Source: an uncultured Prevotella sp. (GTDB taxonomy: Bacteria > Bacteroidota > Bacteroidia > Bacteroidales > Bacteroidaceae). From it: DNA of 40,286 nucleotides. The position numbers and the translations under genes are program-made. Positions 1-9,031 of this stretch are shown here, in pieces; within the stretch, counting starts at the first letter, position 1; each line of letters opens with the position of its first letter. Under the pieces are notes generated by a model. The model was given only the letters and a program-made list of their open reading frames with translations, was not told the DNA's origin and made no database searches. The stretch covers positions 1 through 40,286 of the forward strand of contig UQKO01000018.1 of NCBI GenBank assembly GCA_900541575.1, given 5' to 3'.

Positions 1-144
1 CTTGTAATTTGGCAATAATATAAACTTACATAATTTTGATAGGTGACCATTTTATTGCCACCCTTTGGAGGTTGGACGTTTTTCTGCTCTTTACTTTTTT
101 GAATATTATCTCGAACTCGCGTTATAATGGCATAATGAAATATC

Positions 145-171
145 CCCTTGCAAGTGATTGGTTTGCAAGGG
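145..171. terminator. Hairpin terminator, possibly bidirectional
   Basis: A 9-bp perfect stem (CCCTTGCAA at 145-153 with TTGCAAGGG at 163-171) is followed on the plus strand by GATTGCTTTTATTT. It lies about 30 bp past the stop of the minus-strand gene at 204-1040, so it could end that transcript or one entering from the left edge of the window. The T-rich side is on the plus strand. Confidence 0.55.
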
Positions 172-203
172 ATTGCTTTTATTTATGATGCGAACACGTC
201 TTT

Positions 204-1040
204 CTACTTTTTTATCTTTATAAGTGCTTTTACTTCTTCTGAATTGTATTGTATCTTCATGCCATCCATGTATACAATAGTAAGCCCTGTAATAACTAAT
301 CGTTTGGCTGAATAATCGTAGATTATACATTCCCAAATCCCACTATCACTTCTTCCAGGTTTTAGAGGTCCTGTATATTGTAATTCCAAACCATCTCTTT
401 CAAATCTGTCAGAAACTAGATCATCTACCGCATTATATACCTCATATTGAATATATAAGTATTTTATGGTATTTTTTGATGTGTTCTTAAAGCTAAAGTG
501 TGCGTCACAACCACCAGCACTATTAGGTTTGCCGAGGTAAGCTGCTGTAAACTTTATGTATGTTAGTTTTTCTTTTTCTTTTTGCTTTGCTTCTTCTTTG
601 ATTTCTCGCACTATCCGTTCTTGCATTGTATCTTTTATAGTAGATTCCACAGAGCTACTTCCTAGTTCTTCTGGGTTTATGTTACTTTGGTGAGGGATTT
701 TTATTTTCGAAGCAATGATTATGCCCGAATATATTAACACGCACAATAATACAATTGGCCACCAAATATTTTTCTTCTTTTTCTTTTCATTATGAATATT
801 TCTGTCGTACGTTTCTTGACTTCTTTCTTCTTCAGAATCTGTGTTAGAGGCATTAAATAGTGTTCCTTCTTTCTGCTTCTCGCGTTCTTTCTTCCAAAGT
901 AAAAACTCTTCAAACTCTTTTTTTCTTCTTCTGTCATACTGAATAAGTGTTATGTTGTCAGTTCCATGCACATTGCAGTCATTGTTAAACTTCACTTTTA
1001 AGACTATTTGGCATATAATTATTCTTCGACAAAGCGCCAT
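204..1040 (-). CDS. Hypothetical bitopic membrane protein
   Basis: I do not recognise a family. The 278-residue product has a highly charged, Lys/Glu-rich N-terminal part, a run of lysines at about 86-90, one membrane segment at about 92-111 and a C-terminal domain of about 115 residues. That domain has alternating hydrophobic strands (FSFKN, YIQYEVYN, LVITGLTIVYM) that suggest a small beta-sandwich outside the membrane, preceded by a short charged helix. The start overlaps the end of the DUF1934 gene by 22 bp, so it may be co-transcribed with it, but the true start could be a downstream non-ATG codon; the first 35 residues look unlike the rest. The DNA is clearly more AT-rich than its neighbours, which hints at recent acquisition. 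The coding call is fairly secure because of the coherent topology. Confidence 0.6.
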   Translation of the reverse strand: MALCRRIIICQIVLKVKFNNDCNVHGTDNITLIQYDRRRKKEFEEFLLWKKEREKQKEGTLFNASNTDSEEERSQETYDRNIHNEKKKKKNIWWPIVLLCVLIYSGIIIASKIKIPHQSNINPEELGSSSVESTIKDTMQERIVREIKEEAKQKEKEKLTYIKFTAAYLGKPNSAGGCDAHFSFKNTSKNTIKYLYIQYEVYNAVDDLVSDRFERDGLELQYTGPLKPGRSDSGIWECIIYDYSAKRLVITGLTIVYMDGMKIQYNSEEVKALIKIKK

Positions 1041-1432
1041 TCCACTGTGAGCACGTTGTCGGCTACTTGCTTGCCGGCAGCAAGCATGGTAAAACGAGCC
1101 TGAAATCGCCCGCCCGAGGCATTGAGCGTGAAACTTTGGGCGTGGGTGTAGAGACTGAAGTCGAGTTCACCTTGAGGCGTGGTGTAGGGACAGGGAAGGA
1201 GTTTCCCGTCGATGAAGGTCATGCGTGAAGAAATGTCACCGCGTCGCTTCAAGTCGGCTAGGGTATCGGTGAGTAAGAGTGTCACTGTACCATGATTGTC
1301 GCTCTCGGGATAGCGCAGCATCACGCCAGTCTCTTCTATGAGACAACCGCCTACGGCTGCAGTGCGAATGAGGTCTTCTCCGTTTTCTGTGGTCGATACG
1401 AGGAGAGTTTGTATTTTTGACTTTTTAAGCAT
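1019..1432 (-). CDS. DUF1934 (YwiB-like) beta-barrel protein
   Basis: The 137-residue protein has no signal peptide and should be cytoplasmic. It matches my memory of the DUF1934/YwiB family, a small calycin-like barrel of unknown function: a segment with RYPESDNHGTVTLLL, then LKRRGDISSRMTFIDGK, then a TPQGELDFSLYT strand pair and a final strand pair ending in VEWRF. The order (Arg-x-Gly-Asp, then TPxGxL, then YT) is the family signature. It begins 18 bp after the stop of the secreted C10 protease, so the two are almost certainly one transcript. Small lipocalin-like barrels are known inhibitors of C10 and staphopain-type proteases, which makes a protective role conceivable, but that is inference from fold and position only. 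Confidence 0.7.
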   Translation of the reverse strand: MLKKSKIQTLLVSTTENGEDLIRTAAVGGCLIEETGVMLRYPESDNHGTVTLLLTDTLADLKRRGDISSRMTFIDGKLLPCPYTTPQGELDFSLYTHAQSFTLNASGGRFQARFTMLAAGKQVADNVLTVEWRFVEE

Positions 1433-1450
1433 CAGTTGGGGGAATGAGGG

Positions 1451-3394
1451 TTATGGAAGAATGAGTTTTTGCGTGTATGATGGTGTGCGTTTCAACGCTA
1501 CGCCGTGGTAATGTGTCAATGCTGAGGCGGGGATGCGTCGTCCGTCTAGGGTGTAGAATGTGGTCTCTTGTGTGTTGGCCGCGTCGTTAGTTGTAGCCTC
1601 GCTAGATGGTGCTTCAAAGATTCCTTGTGGTAGGGTGGGGAGTGAAAAATGAGCTGATTGCATGAGATCCCATCCGCGATATATTTCCAATGTGTAGTGG
1701 CACTCTAGAGGAAGACTAGAGAAACGGAGCGTAAGGAGGGTGTCTTGAAGGGGTTGTAGATAGATATGGCTCACTTTTGAAACATCGGTTCCACGTGTGT
1801 CGTTCTTGAGTATGGTGGTGAAGTCCCAGGCAGTGCGTTCGCTCACAGAGGGGTTGGCTATGGGCATAGAAAAGCAGAGTGTGCCCTCTTCGGGGAAGCT
1901 GAGCGTAGGCTCAGAGCATCGAAATGTTCTGCTTCCGCCTTTAGAAACATGGATGGGAAGAGTATGGATGATTTGTTCACCATCAGGGGAAAGGCTGAGC
2001 AAACAGTCGCCCGTGTGTGTGAGCAAGGTATGAATGGTGAGTGTGTCGCGTTCGTAGGGGGAAAGCGTGCATCCAGTAAAGGCCAACCAATCAGCTTGTT
2101 TGATGAGGGCTGTATCGGTGGAAGTGTTGAGCAAGAGAGCGAATGACGTGGTGAGCGATTGATTCGTTGTGTTATGTAGAGCTATGCGGATGCGCGTTTG
2201 GCAATGGTCTTCTGCACTATCTACAAGCCACAATGAATCAATGGCAATTTCGTGTCCTGTGCGGCAAAGCGTGTCGGGCGGAAGATTGTCTGTGACTTCG
2301 TCGGGACAGAGCGTAATGGCTTCATGATTGCAGAAATAGCCATCATCGACCCATTGCTTGCGTTCGTCGGTAGGCTGCGACGTACAGAGTACGTCAAGAC
2401 GGAAATAGCCATCGTAGTTGCCGCCATATCCCCAGTTAACATGGAATAGTCCATCCTCGTCTATCCCGTCTAGCACGAAAGCATGCCCCGCCATAGAACT
2501 GATGCTTCCGGAGAAATATACTGGACGATGAGCCATGATTTCATGAGCTAGATAGTTCCACCATGCCGAGGGGGCATATTTATAGCCGTCGAGATAATTT
2601 ACCGTTTTCAGTCCGAAGGCTTTGCGCAATGGAGTTGCAAGGCGCGAGGTGTTTGTTCCGCTAGCGTTCAATCCGTAATTCATGTGTGAAGCCACACCAA
2701 GATAGTAGGAAAGGCGACCTACAGCATCCTCTTCTTTCTCTGTGGCCGATGTCGTGTCGTAATTGTCGAGGATGAGGCGCGTATCGACACTCTCACCAGG
2801 CAGCACGTTGGGTATTGTGTAGTGGTCGGTCGACCATCCTCGCAAGGTGTCTTGTAAGGTATAGGTGCGACGGTAGTAGGTGAGAATTTGCTCCATGGCA
2901 GTAGCTACACATCCCACCATGCAGCGCTCGGTTGATAGATTGCCCGCATCGTCTTTATAGTAAGGGCAATACTTATTATAGGGATGAAGTTGGTGGCGCA
3001 CAGTGGTGAGCAACGGAGATACGGGCGTCCAATTGGTACCAAGTAGAGGATAGGTATGTTGCTCTTTCGTTGCTTGGCTAAGCATGGCTGCGAGAACTGG
3101 CACTTGTTGTATGAGGGAAGATGCTTGCTTTAAAGAAGGTGTTCTCCCGTATCCCAAGAGGGGAGGGAGTTTCTCATCTTTGTTCACAATTACAAAAGTG
3201 TTCCCTTGCTGAAAAACAAAGGCTCGATGGAATTCTTCCTCTCTCAAAGCTGATTTACGTTCTTCCATACGTTTACTTGCCACGTGATGATCGAGCCAAG
3301 ATGTGGCATACTGAAAAGCTTCATTCCTGTTCCGTTGCGCTGCGAGTGGATGCAGACTCACAAGGAAAAGTAAAAGGAATATGATTTTTTTCAT
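1451..3394 (-). CDS. Secreted C10 family cysteine protease (streptopain/interpain type)
   Basis: A 647-residue papain-fold protease of MEROPS family C10. Residues 1-20 are a Sec signal peptide ending LAAQ. About 22-100 is the Spi-type propeptide that keeps the zymogen inactive. The catalytic Cys162 sits in GCVATAMEQ and the catalytic His304 in GHAFVLDG, followed by DEDGLFHVNWGYGG, the usual C10 glycine-rich block. Residues after about 360 form beta-sandwich material, and the last 35 or so (FYTLDGRRI ... LILP) resemble a type IX secretion C-terminal sorting domain of the Prevotella kind. It is therefore probably exported through the outer membrane and activated outside. It is the first gene of a set with the DUF1934 protein and the membrane protein. 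Family relatives (SpeB, interpain A) degrade host proteins. Confidence 0.9.
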   Translation of the reverse strand: MKKIIFLLLFLVSLHPLAAQRNRNEAFQYATSWLDHHVASKRMEERKSALREEEFHRAFVFQQGNTFVIVNKDEKLPPLLGYGRTPSLKQASSLIQQVPVLAAMLSQATKEQHTYPLLGTNWTPVSPLLTTVRHQLHPYNKYCPYYKDDAGNLSTERCMVGCVATAMEQILTYYRRTYTLQDTLRGWSTDHYTIPNVLPGESVDTRLILDNYDTTSATEKEEDAVGRLSYYLGVASHMNYGLNASGTNTSRLATPLRKAFGLKTVNYLDGYKYAPSAWWNYLAHEIMAHRPVYFSGSISSMAGHAFVLDGIDEDGLFHVNWGYGGNYDGYFRLDVLCTSQPTDERKQWVDDGYFCNHEAITLCPDEVTDNLPPDTLCRTGHEIAIDSLWLVDSAEDHCQTRIRIALHNTTNQSLTTSFALLLNTSTDTALIKQADWLAFTGCTLSPYERDTLTIHTLLTHTGDCLLSLSPDGEQIIHTLPIHVSKGGSRTFRCSEPTLSFPEEGTLCFSMPIANPSVSERTAWDFTTILKNDTRGTDVSKVSHIYLQPLQDTLLTLRFSSLPLECHYTLEIYRGWDLMQSAHFSLPTLPQGIFEAPSSEATTNDAANTQETTFYTLDGRRIPASALTHYHGVALKRTPSYTQKLILP

Positions 3395-3490
3395 GGGAAG
3401 ATAGAGAGAAAGGTGTGCTTACCGCTTTTGTAGAGGTCTTGTTGAGAGGAGAAAATGCGGAGTTACATTTTTGTATTGGTGTCGTTTCAA

Positions 3491-3520
3491 TGTAGTATTG
3501 ACATGGGAGACAATACTACA
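3491..3520 (-). terminator. Perfect 10-bp hairpin after the rod operon
   Basis: TGTAGTATTG at 3491-3500 pairs perfectly with CAATACTACA at 3511-3520 around a 10-nt loop. It lies 11 bp past the stop of the last rod-operon gene. There is no clear T-tract, so it may act as a weak terminator, an mRNA 3'-end stabiliser, or an operator for the C10 protease gene whose start is about 100 bp further on. Confidence 0.5.
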
Positions 3521-3531
3521 TGAATGTCCTG

Positions 3532-3993
3532 TCAGATATTAAATTGCTTCCCTTGCCGTCCGTCATCGTACCCCTTGGCATACCCTTCGCGGTAGCCCCT
3601 CACGTAGTTCTGCTTTTCAGTGGGTTGAGCAAAGTTGTTCGTTTCATCGTAGGTGGCATGGTCGGCATTTGCCGCTCCATCATCGCAGCCAGCTGCATAG
3701 CCGTCATCGTAGCCTGCCTCATAGGGATTGCGTTTATCCTTGCCAAGCAGGGTGTCAGGAAGTTGTGCGTCTTGTGCGGTATCGGTCACTTGTGGCAGAG
3801 TGCCAGGGTCGACTGTCGTATCTGGTACTGCCACTTGTTGTGCAGAAGTGTCAGAAGAGATACTAGGGTTGAGCAACTTTTGCGCATTTGATGTTCGCTT
3901 CATATATATAATGCCTATCACGATCAGTATACAGAGGAGGATGAAGCTAAGCGTTTTCCATCTGTTGAAGCCTTGTGGTGCGAAATTATTCAT
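3532..3993 (-). CDS. Small bitopic protein with GY-type repeats, last gene of rod operon
   Basis: A 153-residue protein I cannot assign to a named family. A short N-terminal tail is followed by one membrane segment (about 14-31), then Met-Lys-Arg, so the rest is either periplasmic or cytoplasmic depending on topology; the positive residues flank both sides. Residues 40-88 are a low-complexity linker rich in Asp, Pro, Thr and Gln. The C-terminal 65 residues carry two clusters of tyrosine/glycine repeats: GYDDGYAAGCDDG at 94-106 and GYREGYAKGYDDG at 133-145. The gene starts 32 bp after rodA and is followed by a perfect hairpin, so it belongs to the elongasome operon. A role tied to RodA/PBP2 is inferred from position only. 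Confidence 0.75.
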   Translation of the reverse strand: MNNFAPQGFNRWKTLSFILLCILIVIGIIYMKRTSNAQKLLNPSISSDTSAQQVAVPDTTVDPGTLPQVTDTAQDAQLPDTLLGKDKRNPYEAGYDDGYAAGCDDGAANADHATYDETNNFAQPTEKQNYVRGYREGYAKGYDDGRQGKQFNI

Positions 3994-4025
3994 TACTTTT
4001 ATATAAGGGTTAGGTTCTGTCGATG

Positions 4026-5501
4026 TTAATTCTCATTGGTGCCGAAGCGGCGCTTGCGTCCAGCGTCAATGCGCAGGAATATGAAGAGCATGAGCGTAAA
4101 GCCCCATAGTGATGAACCGCCATAACTGAAAAATGGGAGCGGAATACCAATCACGGGCGTTACACCCATTACCATACCCACATTGATAAACACGTGGAAG
4201 AGTAAAATACTCAGCACAGAGTAGCCGTAGACTCGCCCAAACGTGGTCGTTTGTCGCTCGGAGAGGTAGATAAGTCGGAGTATCATACATAAGAATAGCA
4301 GCAATACACCTGCAGAACCGAGGAAACCTTGCTCTTCGCCTACTGTGCAGAATATGAAGTCGGTATCCTGTTCGGGCACATATTTAAGCTTTGTCTGTGT
4401 ACCGTTCATGAAGCCTTTACCTTCTAGTCCTCCCGAACCAATAGCGATTTTACTTTGGTTCACGTTGTAGCCAGCGTCGCGATTGTCTTCATTCATGCCT
4501 AGCAATACTTGAATCCTCACACGCTGATGTGGCTCTAGTACATTATTAAGTGCAAAGTCGGCCGTATAAAGGAAAGCCGTGCTGCCCAGTGTGAAGAGCC
4601 CGATGAGCAGGCAGGTGTTAACGCGTTGTCCTAACGATTGCCAAGCCAAGTAGACTGCCATATAGATGCAGAGCACCAATAATACCCAAGAAATATCAAA
4701 GGGGATGATTAGTTCTGACACAATAAGTGAGAGCACGATGGCTACAATGCCAATTATGGTGAATTGACGTGCGAATTTCGTATGTTGGGCATAAACTCGA
4801 AGCATGCCTATGGTGAAAATCCATATCAGGGTAAGCACTACGAACTCACCCACAGAGGAACTTGTTCCAGGAAGTTCCACGTTGCTGAAACGAATGCCTA
4901 TTACAAAATAGGCTACTGCAGCCACAGCAGTGAAAAGTATGCAGCCCGACATTCCCTCGCGATAGAACATAAGGAAAAATGCAAGATAGACTAGTGCCGA
5001 TCCTGTCTCCTTCTGCATGATGATGAGTATCATTGGAAGCAACACCACGCCTGCAGCCTTGGCAAAGTTGCGCATATTATTTAGACTGAACCCATACTGA
5101 TTGATGAGTTTCGCCACGGCAAGCGCTGTGGCGCATTTGGCAAACTCGGCTGGTTGCACGTTACAAAATCCAAGGCTTACCCAGGAACGCGAACCTTTGA
5201 TATCTTTAGCTATAAAAGGTGTGATGAGTAATACGAACATCATCACCCAATAAAAGAGCCCAGCCAATGTGTCGTAATACTTATCATCGGTCATCATGAT
5301 GACGAAGGCTAAGGCAAAGGCGCAACCAATCCATACGATTTGTTTGCCCGTTCGTGCGCCCCAATCAAAAAAGTTCGTGTCGCCAATTTCGTGACTCGCA
5401 CCGCAGATGCTTAACCATCCACACACCAACAAGATAAGATAGAGACATAGTACTACCCAATCAATATTGAAAAGAGGATATCTTTGGTTGTTGTTAATCA
5501 T
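4026..5501 (-). CDS. rodA: Rod shape-determining peptidoglycan glycosyltransferase RodA
   Basis: A SEDS-family membrane glycosyltransferase that polymerises lipid II during cell elongation, acting with PBP2. The 491-residue product has many membrane segments and the SEDS signature loop NQSKIAIGSGGLEGKGFMNG followed by PEQDTDFIFCTVGEEQGF, which carries the conserved acidic and Glu-Glu residues of the catalytic cavity, and near the C-terminus GIPLPFFSYGGSSLW, the classic FtsW/RodA end motif. It follows mrdA by 70 bp, the usual pairing, which distinguishes it from FtsW. Length is slightly above the E. coli protein and usual for Bacteroidales. Confidence 0.96.
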   Translation of the reverse strand: MINNNQRYPLFNIDWVVLCLYLILLVCGWLSICGASHEIGDTNFFDWGARTGKQIVWIGCAFALAFVIMMTDDKYYDTLAGLFYWVMMFVLLITPFIAKDIKGSRSWVSLGFCNVQPAEFAKCATALAVAKLINQYGFSLNNMRNFAKAAGVVLLPMILIIMQKETGSALVYLAFFLMFYREGMSGCILFTAVAAVAYFVIGIRFSNVELPGTSSSVGEFVVLTLIWIFTIGMLRVYAQHTKFARQFTIIGIVAIVLSLIVSELIIPFDISWVLLVLCIYMAVYLAWQSLGQRVNTCLLIGLFTLGSTAFLYTADFALNNVLEPHQRVRIQVLLGMNEDNRDAGYNVNQSKIAIGSGGLEGKGFMNGTQTKLKYVPEQDTDFIFCTVGEEQGFLGSAGVLLLFLCMILRLIYLSERQTTTFGRVYGYSVLSILLFHVFINVGMVMGVTPVIGIPLPFFSYGGSSLWGFTLMLFIFLRIDAGRKRRFGTNEN

Positions 5502-5571
5502 TTTCTTTCGCTTTGCTATGAAGATGTTGGAAGCTTCGTTATGACAATATTTTGATCTTTGCTAGGAAGCA

Positions 5572-7428
5572 TTAGCGTGCATAGTCGCCATATTTAATGT
5601 GCATATTTTGGAAATGTTGCGCTTTGATTTCCGACGAAGCGGAGAGTTTTCCGTTAAGATATTGTTCCATGATCAGCGCACCGATAGGCACACCATATAC
5701 ATTACCGAAACCACCATTCTCTACGTATACGGCCACAGCTATGCGTGGATTGTTCATAGGGGCGAAACCCATGAAGGCAGAGTGGTCGTGGCCGCGATTC
5801 TGTGCAGTACCAGTCTTGCCACAGACTTCATAGCCTGGGAGGTTTGCTCCGCGGCAAGTACCCTCTAGTACAGCTCGACGCATGCCTGCCACGCAGTATT
5901 CGTACCAATTCCTGTCTACGCCCGTATAGCGTTTTTTATAGTAAATGGGGTCGAGCTTGCCGTCTTGTATGGAGTGAGCCACGTGAGGAGTGATGAAGTA
6001 TCCGCGATTGGCCACGGTAGCGGCAAGATTGCATATCTGTAGTGGTGTGGCTGTCACTTCTCCCTGCCCAATAGCGATGGAGATGACGGTGAGTCCGTTC
6101 CACGATTTCTTGTATGCCTTGTCATAGTAGGCTGCGTTAGGAATCATGCCACGTTTCTCGCCAGGAAGGTCGATTCCTAGTTTGTAGCCATAGCCCATGC
6201 GTACCATATAGTCCTTCCAAGTGGTCATAGCGTTCTGCACACTACCATATTTTCGCTTGTTGCTGAGTAAGCGGAATAGATTCCAACAGAAATAAGAGTT
6301 GCATGAGGTGCCAATGGCGGGCACTAGATTGATGGGCGAGGCATGGCCATGGCAACCTACGTGGAGACCCTTGTAGTTGAAGCCGTGGTGGCATGGGAAA
6401 CTGATTTGCGGATCAATGGATCCTTCTTGCAGTCCAGTCAGTGCTTGCGTAATTTTAAATGTGGAACCTGGAGGGTAAGTACCCATGATGGCACGATTGA
6501 GCAGCGGACGCATGGGGTCGTTGCCGAGTATTTTGTGGTTCTTACCTCGGTCGCGTCCGGTCATGGTGCGTGGATCGTAGGTGGGTGAGGAGGCCATGCA
6601 CAGAATCTCGCCCGTCTTTGGCTCAATGGCAACGATTGCTCCGAGTTTTCCTTGAAGCAGACGTTCGGCGAGCTCCTGTAAATATTTGTCAATACCTAGC
6701 GTGAGATTCTTTCCTGGTTGGGCTTGTTTATCATATTTCCCATTTTGGTAATGACCTTGTGTACGGCCGTGAACGTCGCGGAGCATGATGCGCATTCCTT
6801 TTACGCCACGAAGCTGCGATTCGTAGGCTCGTTCCACTCCGAGTTTGCCTATATAGTCTCCCGATACGTAGTATTTGGTAGAATCTTCTTCGAGTTCTTT
6901 TTCGCTGATTTCGCCAACATCGCCTAGCATGTGCGCACCTATGGCGCTGCTATATTGGCGGGTGGAACGCTTTTCCACGCTGAATCCCTTAAAACGGAAC
7001 AGTTTCTCGCGGAAGAGTGAAAATTCCTGTGCAGGAATCTGTGCCATGAATAGTTGTGGTGTATAGCGAGAGTAGCCTGGATTTTTCTTTGAATCCTTGA
7101 TGTCGGCCATGCGTTTGATGTAATCTTCTTTTGTGATACCGATGGTCTGACAAAAGTCGAGAGTGTCTACTCCTCGCTGGTCATTCATCACAACCATGAT
7201 GTTGTACGATGGTTCGTTGTATACAAGAATACGCCCCTTGCGGTCAAGAATAAGACCACGCGAGGGGTATTGAATGTCTTTGCGGAAGGCATTCGAGTCG
7301 GCATTCTTCTTATAGTCGTCGCTCCAAAGTTGTAGGGTGAAGAGACGCACCATATAAAGAATGATGATGCTGATGGCTACACCGCCAATGACAAACTTGC
7401 GTATTTCAAAATTATTGGGCTTCATCAA
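5572..7428 (-). CDS. mrdA: Penicillin-binding protein 2, elongasome transpeptidase
   Basis: A class B PBP of 618 residues that crosslinks peptidoglycan during elongation. It has a single N-terminal membrane anchor (about 12-30), the pedestal/dimerisation domain (about 50-230, including the PSRGLILDRKG motif) and the transpeptidase domain. All three active-site motifs are present: Ser322-Thr-Phe-Lys325 in PPGSTFK, Ser375-Cys-Asn377 and Lys538-Thr-Gly540 in VCGKTGTAQN. It sits between mreD and rodA in the same transcription unit, 58 bp after mreD. It is the target of mecillinam-type beta-lactams in other bacteria. Confidence 0.96.
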   Translation of the reverse strand: MMKPNNFEIRKFVIGGVAISIIILYMVRLFTLQLWSDDYKKNADSNAFRKDIQYPSRGLILDRKGRILVYNEPSYNIMVVMNDQRGVDTLDFCQTIGITKEDYIKRMADIKDSKKNPGYSRYTPQLFMAQIPAQEFSLFREKLFRFKGFSVEKRSTRQYSSAIGAHMLGDVGEISEKELEEDSTKYYVSGDYIGKLGVERAYESQLRGVKGMRIMLRDVHGRTQGHYQNGKYDKQAQPGKNLTLGIDKYLQELAERLLQGKLGAIVAIEPKTGEILCMASSPTYDPRTMTGRDRGKNHKILGNDPMRPLLNRAIMGTYPPGSTFKITQALTGLQEGSIDPQISFPCHHGFNYKGLHVGCHGHASPINLVPAIGTSCNSYFCWNLFRLLSNKRKYGSVQNAMTTWKDYMVRMGYGYKLGIDLPGEKRGMIPNAAYYDKAYKKSWNGLTVISIAIGQGEVTATPLQICNLAATVANRGYFITPHVAHSIQDGKLDPIYYKKRYTGVDRNWYEYCVAGMRRAVLEGTCRGANLPGYEVCGKTGTAQNRGHDHSAFMGFAPMNNPRIAVAVYVENGGFGNVYGVPIGALIMEQYLNGKLSASSEIKAQHFQNMHIKYGDYAR

Positions 7429-7486
7429 AACCTATATGATTGGGGAATAACTGAACGAAAGTATTGGAAAGAAGTATTCAAGAGGC

Positions 7487-7987
7487 CTACTTGTTGCGAA
7501 TTAGCTCCATTGCCACAACGAATAGTGTAGTGAGTAAAGTGCTACCCACTATATTGATGAGTAGAATTTGCCAGTCGAAGAAAGAGAAAGCTTCGAGTAG
7601 GAAGAAAACGATGCAATAGGTTAGGACACTCAAAAAGATGTATTTTGAAAAACTATTCCATTCCATAGAGCGCTTGGAGGGAATAAAGGCATCGTTGTTG
7701 TCGGACGGCGAAAAAATGCGTAGGTAGAGAGGGGCGAGCAATCCCAACAGACACGTAGCTCCCGCGGCTATACCAGGAGTGGTGGTAAGGATGTCGATGC
7801 AGAGCCCTAAAGCGAAGCCAAGGACAACGTAAAGCCAACGCGGAGTGTCGCTTGGCAGGATTAGCAGAAAGTATACGTAGGGCATAGGAGTGGCATAGCC
7901 GAAGATATGCACGTGGTTGAACACCAATGCTTGTAGCAGTACTAGAGAAATGAACCAACCTATGCGTGATATAATGGTTTGGAACAC
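7487..7987 (-). CDS. mreD: Rod shape-determining protein MreD
   Basis: A 166-residue integral membrane protein of the elongasome. It is hydrophobic throughout, with about five predicted membrane segments, including LVLLQALVFNHVHIFG near the N-terminus and the family-typical YVYFLLILPSDTPRWLYVVLGFALGL region. Sequence conservation in MreD is low, so the call leans on topology, length and position between mreC and mrdA. MreD partners MreC in linking cytoplasmic MreB filaments to periplasmic cell-wall synthesis. Confidence 0.92.
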   Translation of the reverse strand: MFQTIISRIGWFISLVLLQALVFNHVHIFGYATPMPYVYFLLILPSDTPRWLYVVLGFALGLCIDILTTTPGIAAGATCLLGLLAPLYLRIFSPSDNNDAFIPSKRSMEWNSFSKYIFLSVLTYCIVFFLLEAFSFFDWQILLINIVGSTLLTTLFVVAMELIRNK

Positions 7988-8152
7988 GTTGTGCGATTTT
8001 TAGTATTGTTGGTATAAATGGTAATTTCGAAAGAAATGTGGATTTATGGAGTTGTTGCTTGGGTGAGCATTGTGTCGGAAACTCCTTAACTCAATGTGCG
8101 AAAATTATGAGTGATGCCTTGGAAGCATCGTTTTTCAGTTCCTCTGTGATGG

Positions 8153-9031
8153 TCAAGATCCCATCGTGTTGAGCGATGCTTCATCGGCTTGTTGAGCATG
8201 TACTTGTAAGGTATCGATTTCTGCTTTATAGGGAGTGGTTACTACAAGTACGTCGCGCAAGTTTGCAAAGTTCGTGCCAAGGGTCACGTCTAGACGATAG
8301 GACTGCCCGTCGGTAGAGTTGCGAATGGTACGTACACGGCCTACGAAAATTCCTGGTGGGAACACGGCAGAGTAACCGCTCGTTTCGATAGCTTGTCCTA
8401 CCTTTACCTTGGCATAGCGTGGCACGTCGTCGACGTAAGCACTGAGCATACTACTTCCGTCCCACTGCAAATAGCCAAAATAGTTTTGGCCACGTACGCG
8501 GCAACTGATGCTCGACTTGCGATTGGTTACGGGAATAACTAATGAGTGGTGAGGCCCTGTAAGATAGATAATTCCTACCACGCCGCCGCCGCCCACGACT
8601 CCCATCTCTGGACGTATGCCATCTTTCTCGCCACGGTCGATTACAAGATAGTTGTTGCTTCGTTCTGCGCTATTCGACACAACCGTGGCGGGCACCATGT
8701 TGTAGCCCACAAGCTTTTCGCGCATGAGCTTTTCTGTGATGGTGGTATCTTTGGTTGCGGTGATGAGCGATTGTCGCAAGTGCTCGGTCTCTCGTTGAAG
8801 GGCGATGTTTTGCGCTGTCAGTTCTTGATTGATTTGTTCCAAGTTGAAGAAGTTCATCACGTTGGAATAGGTGCTATTGATACCAGCGGCCACGGAGTTA
8901 GCTGCGCTAAACCACACGCTTCCTTGGTAGCTGTTGAATCGGAATAGCAGTATCATGCTGATGGTCTCAAACAGTATAAAGAGAAAAATGTAGCAATACT
9001 TGCGTATGAAGTCAATGAGGTTGTTGTGCAT
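8153..9031 (-). CDS. mreC: Rod shape-determining protein MreC
   Basis: A bitopic periplasmic scaffold of the elongasome, 292 residues from the start chosen. I place the start at 9031 (MHNNLIDFIRKYCYIF), because MreC proteins begin just before their membrane segment; an in-frame ATG at 9118 would add 29 residues that run through a strong DNA hairpin and look non-coding. After the membrane helix comes a coiled coil (LEQINQELTAQNIALQRET), then the two beta-barrel domains, with the typical VVSNSAERSNNYLVIDRGEKDGI and GVVGGGGVVGII segments. It binds PBP2 and connects to MreB and MreD. Confidence 0.93.
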   Translation of the reverse strand: MHNNLIDFIRKYCYIFLFILFETISMILLFRFNSYQGSVWFSAANSVAAGINSTYSNVMNFFNLEQINQELTAQNIALQRETEHLRQSLITATKDTTITEKLMREKLVGYNMVPATVVSNSAERSNNYLVIDRGEKDGIRPEMGVVGGGGVVGIIYLTGPHHSLVIPVTNRKSSISCRVRGQNYFGYLQWDGSSMLSAYVDDVPRYAKVKVGQAIETSGYSAVFPPGIFVGRVRTIRNSTDGQSYRLDVTLGTNFANLRDVLVVTTPYKAEIDTLQVHAQQADEASLNTMGS

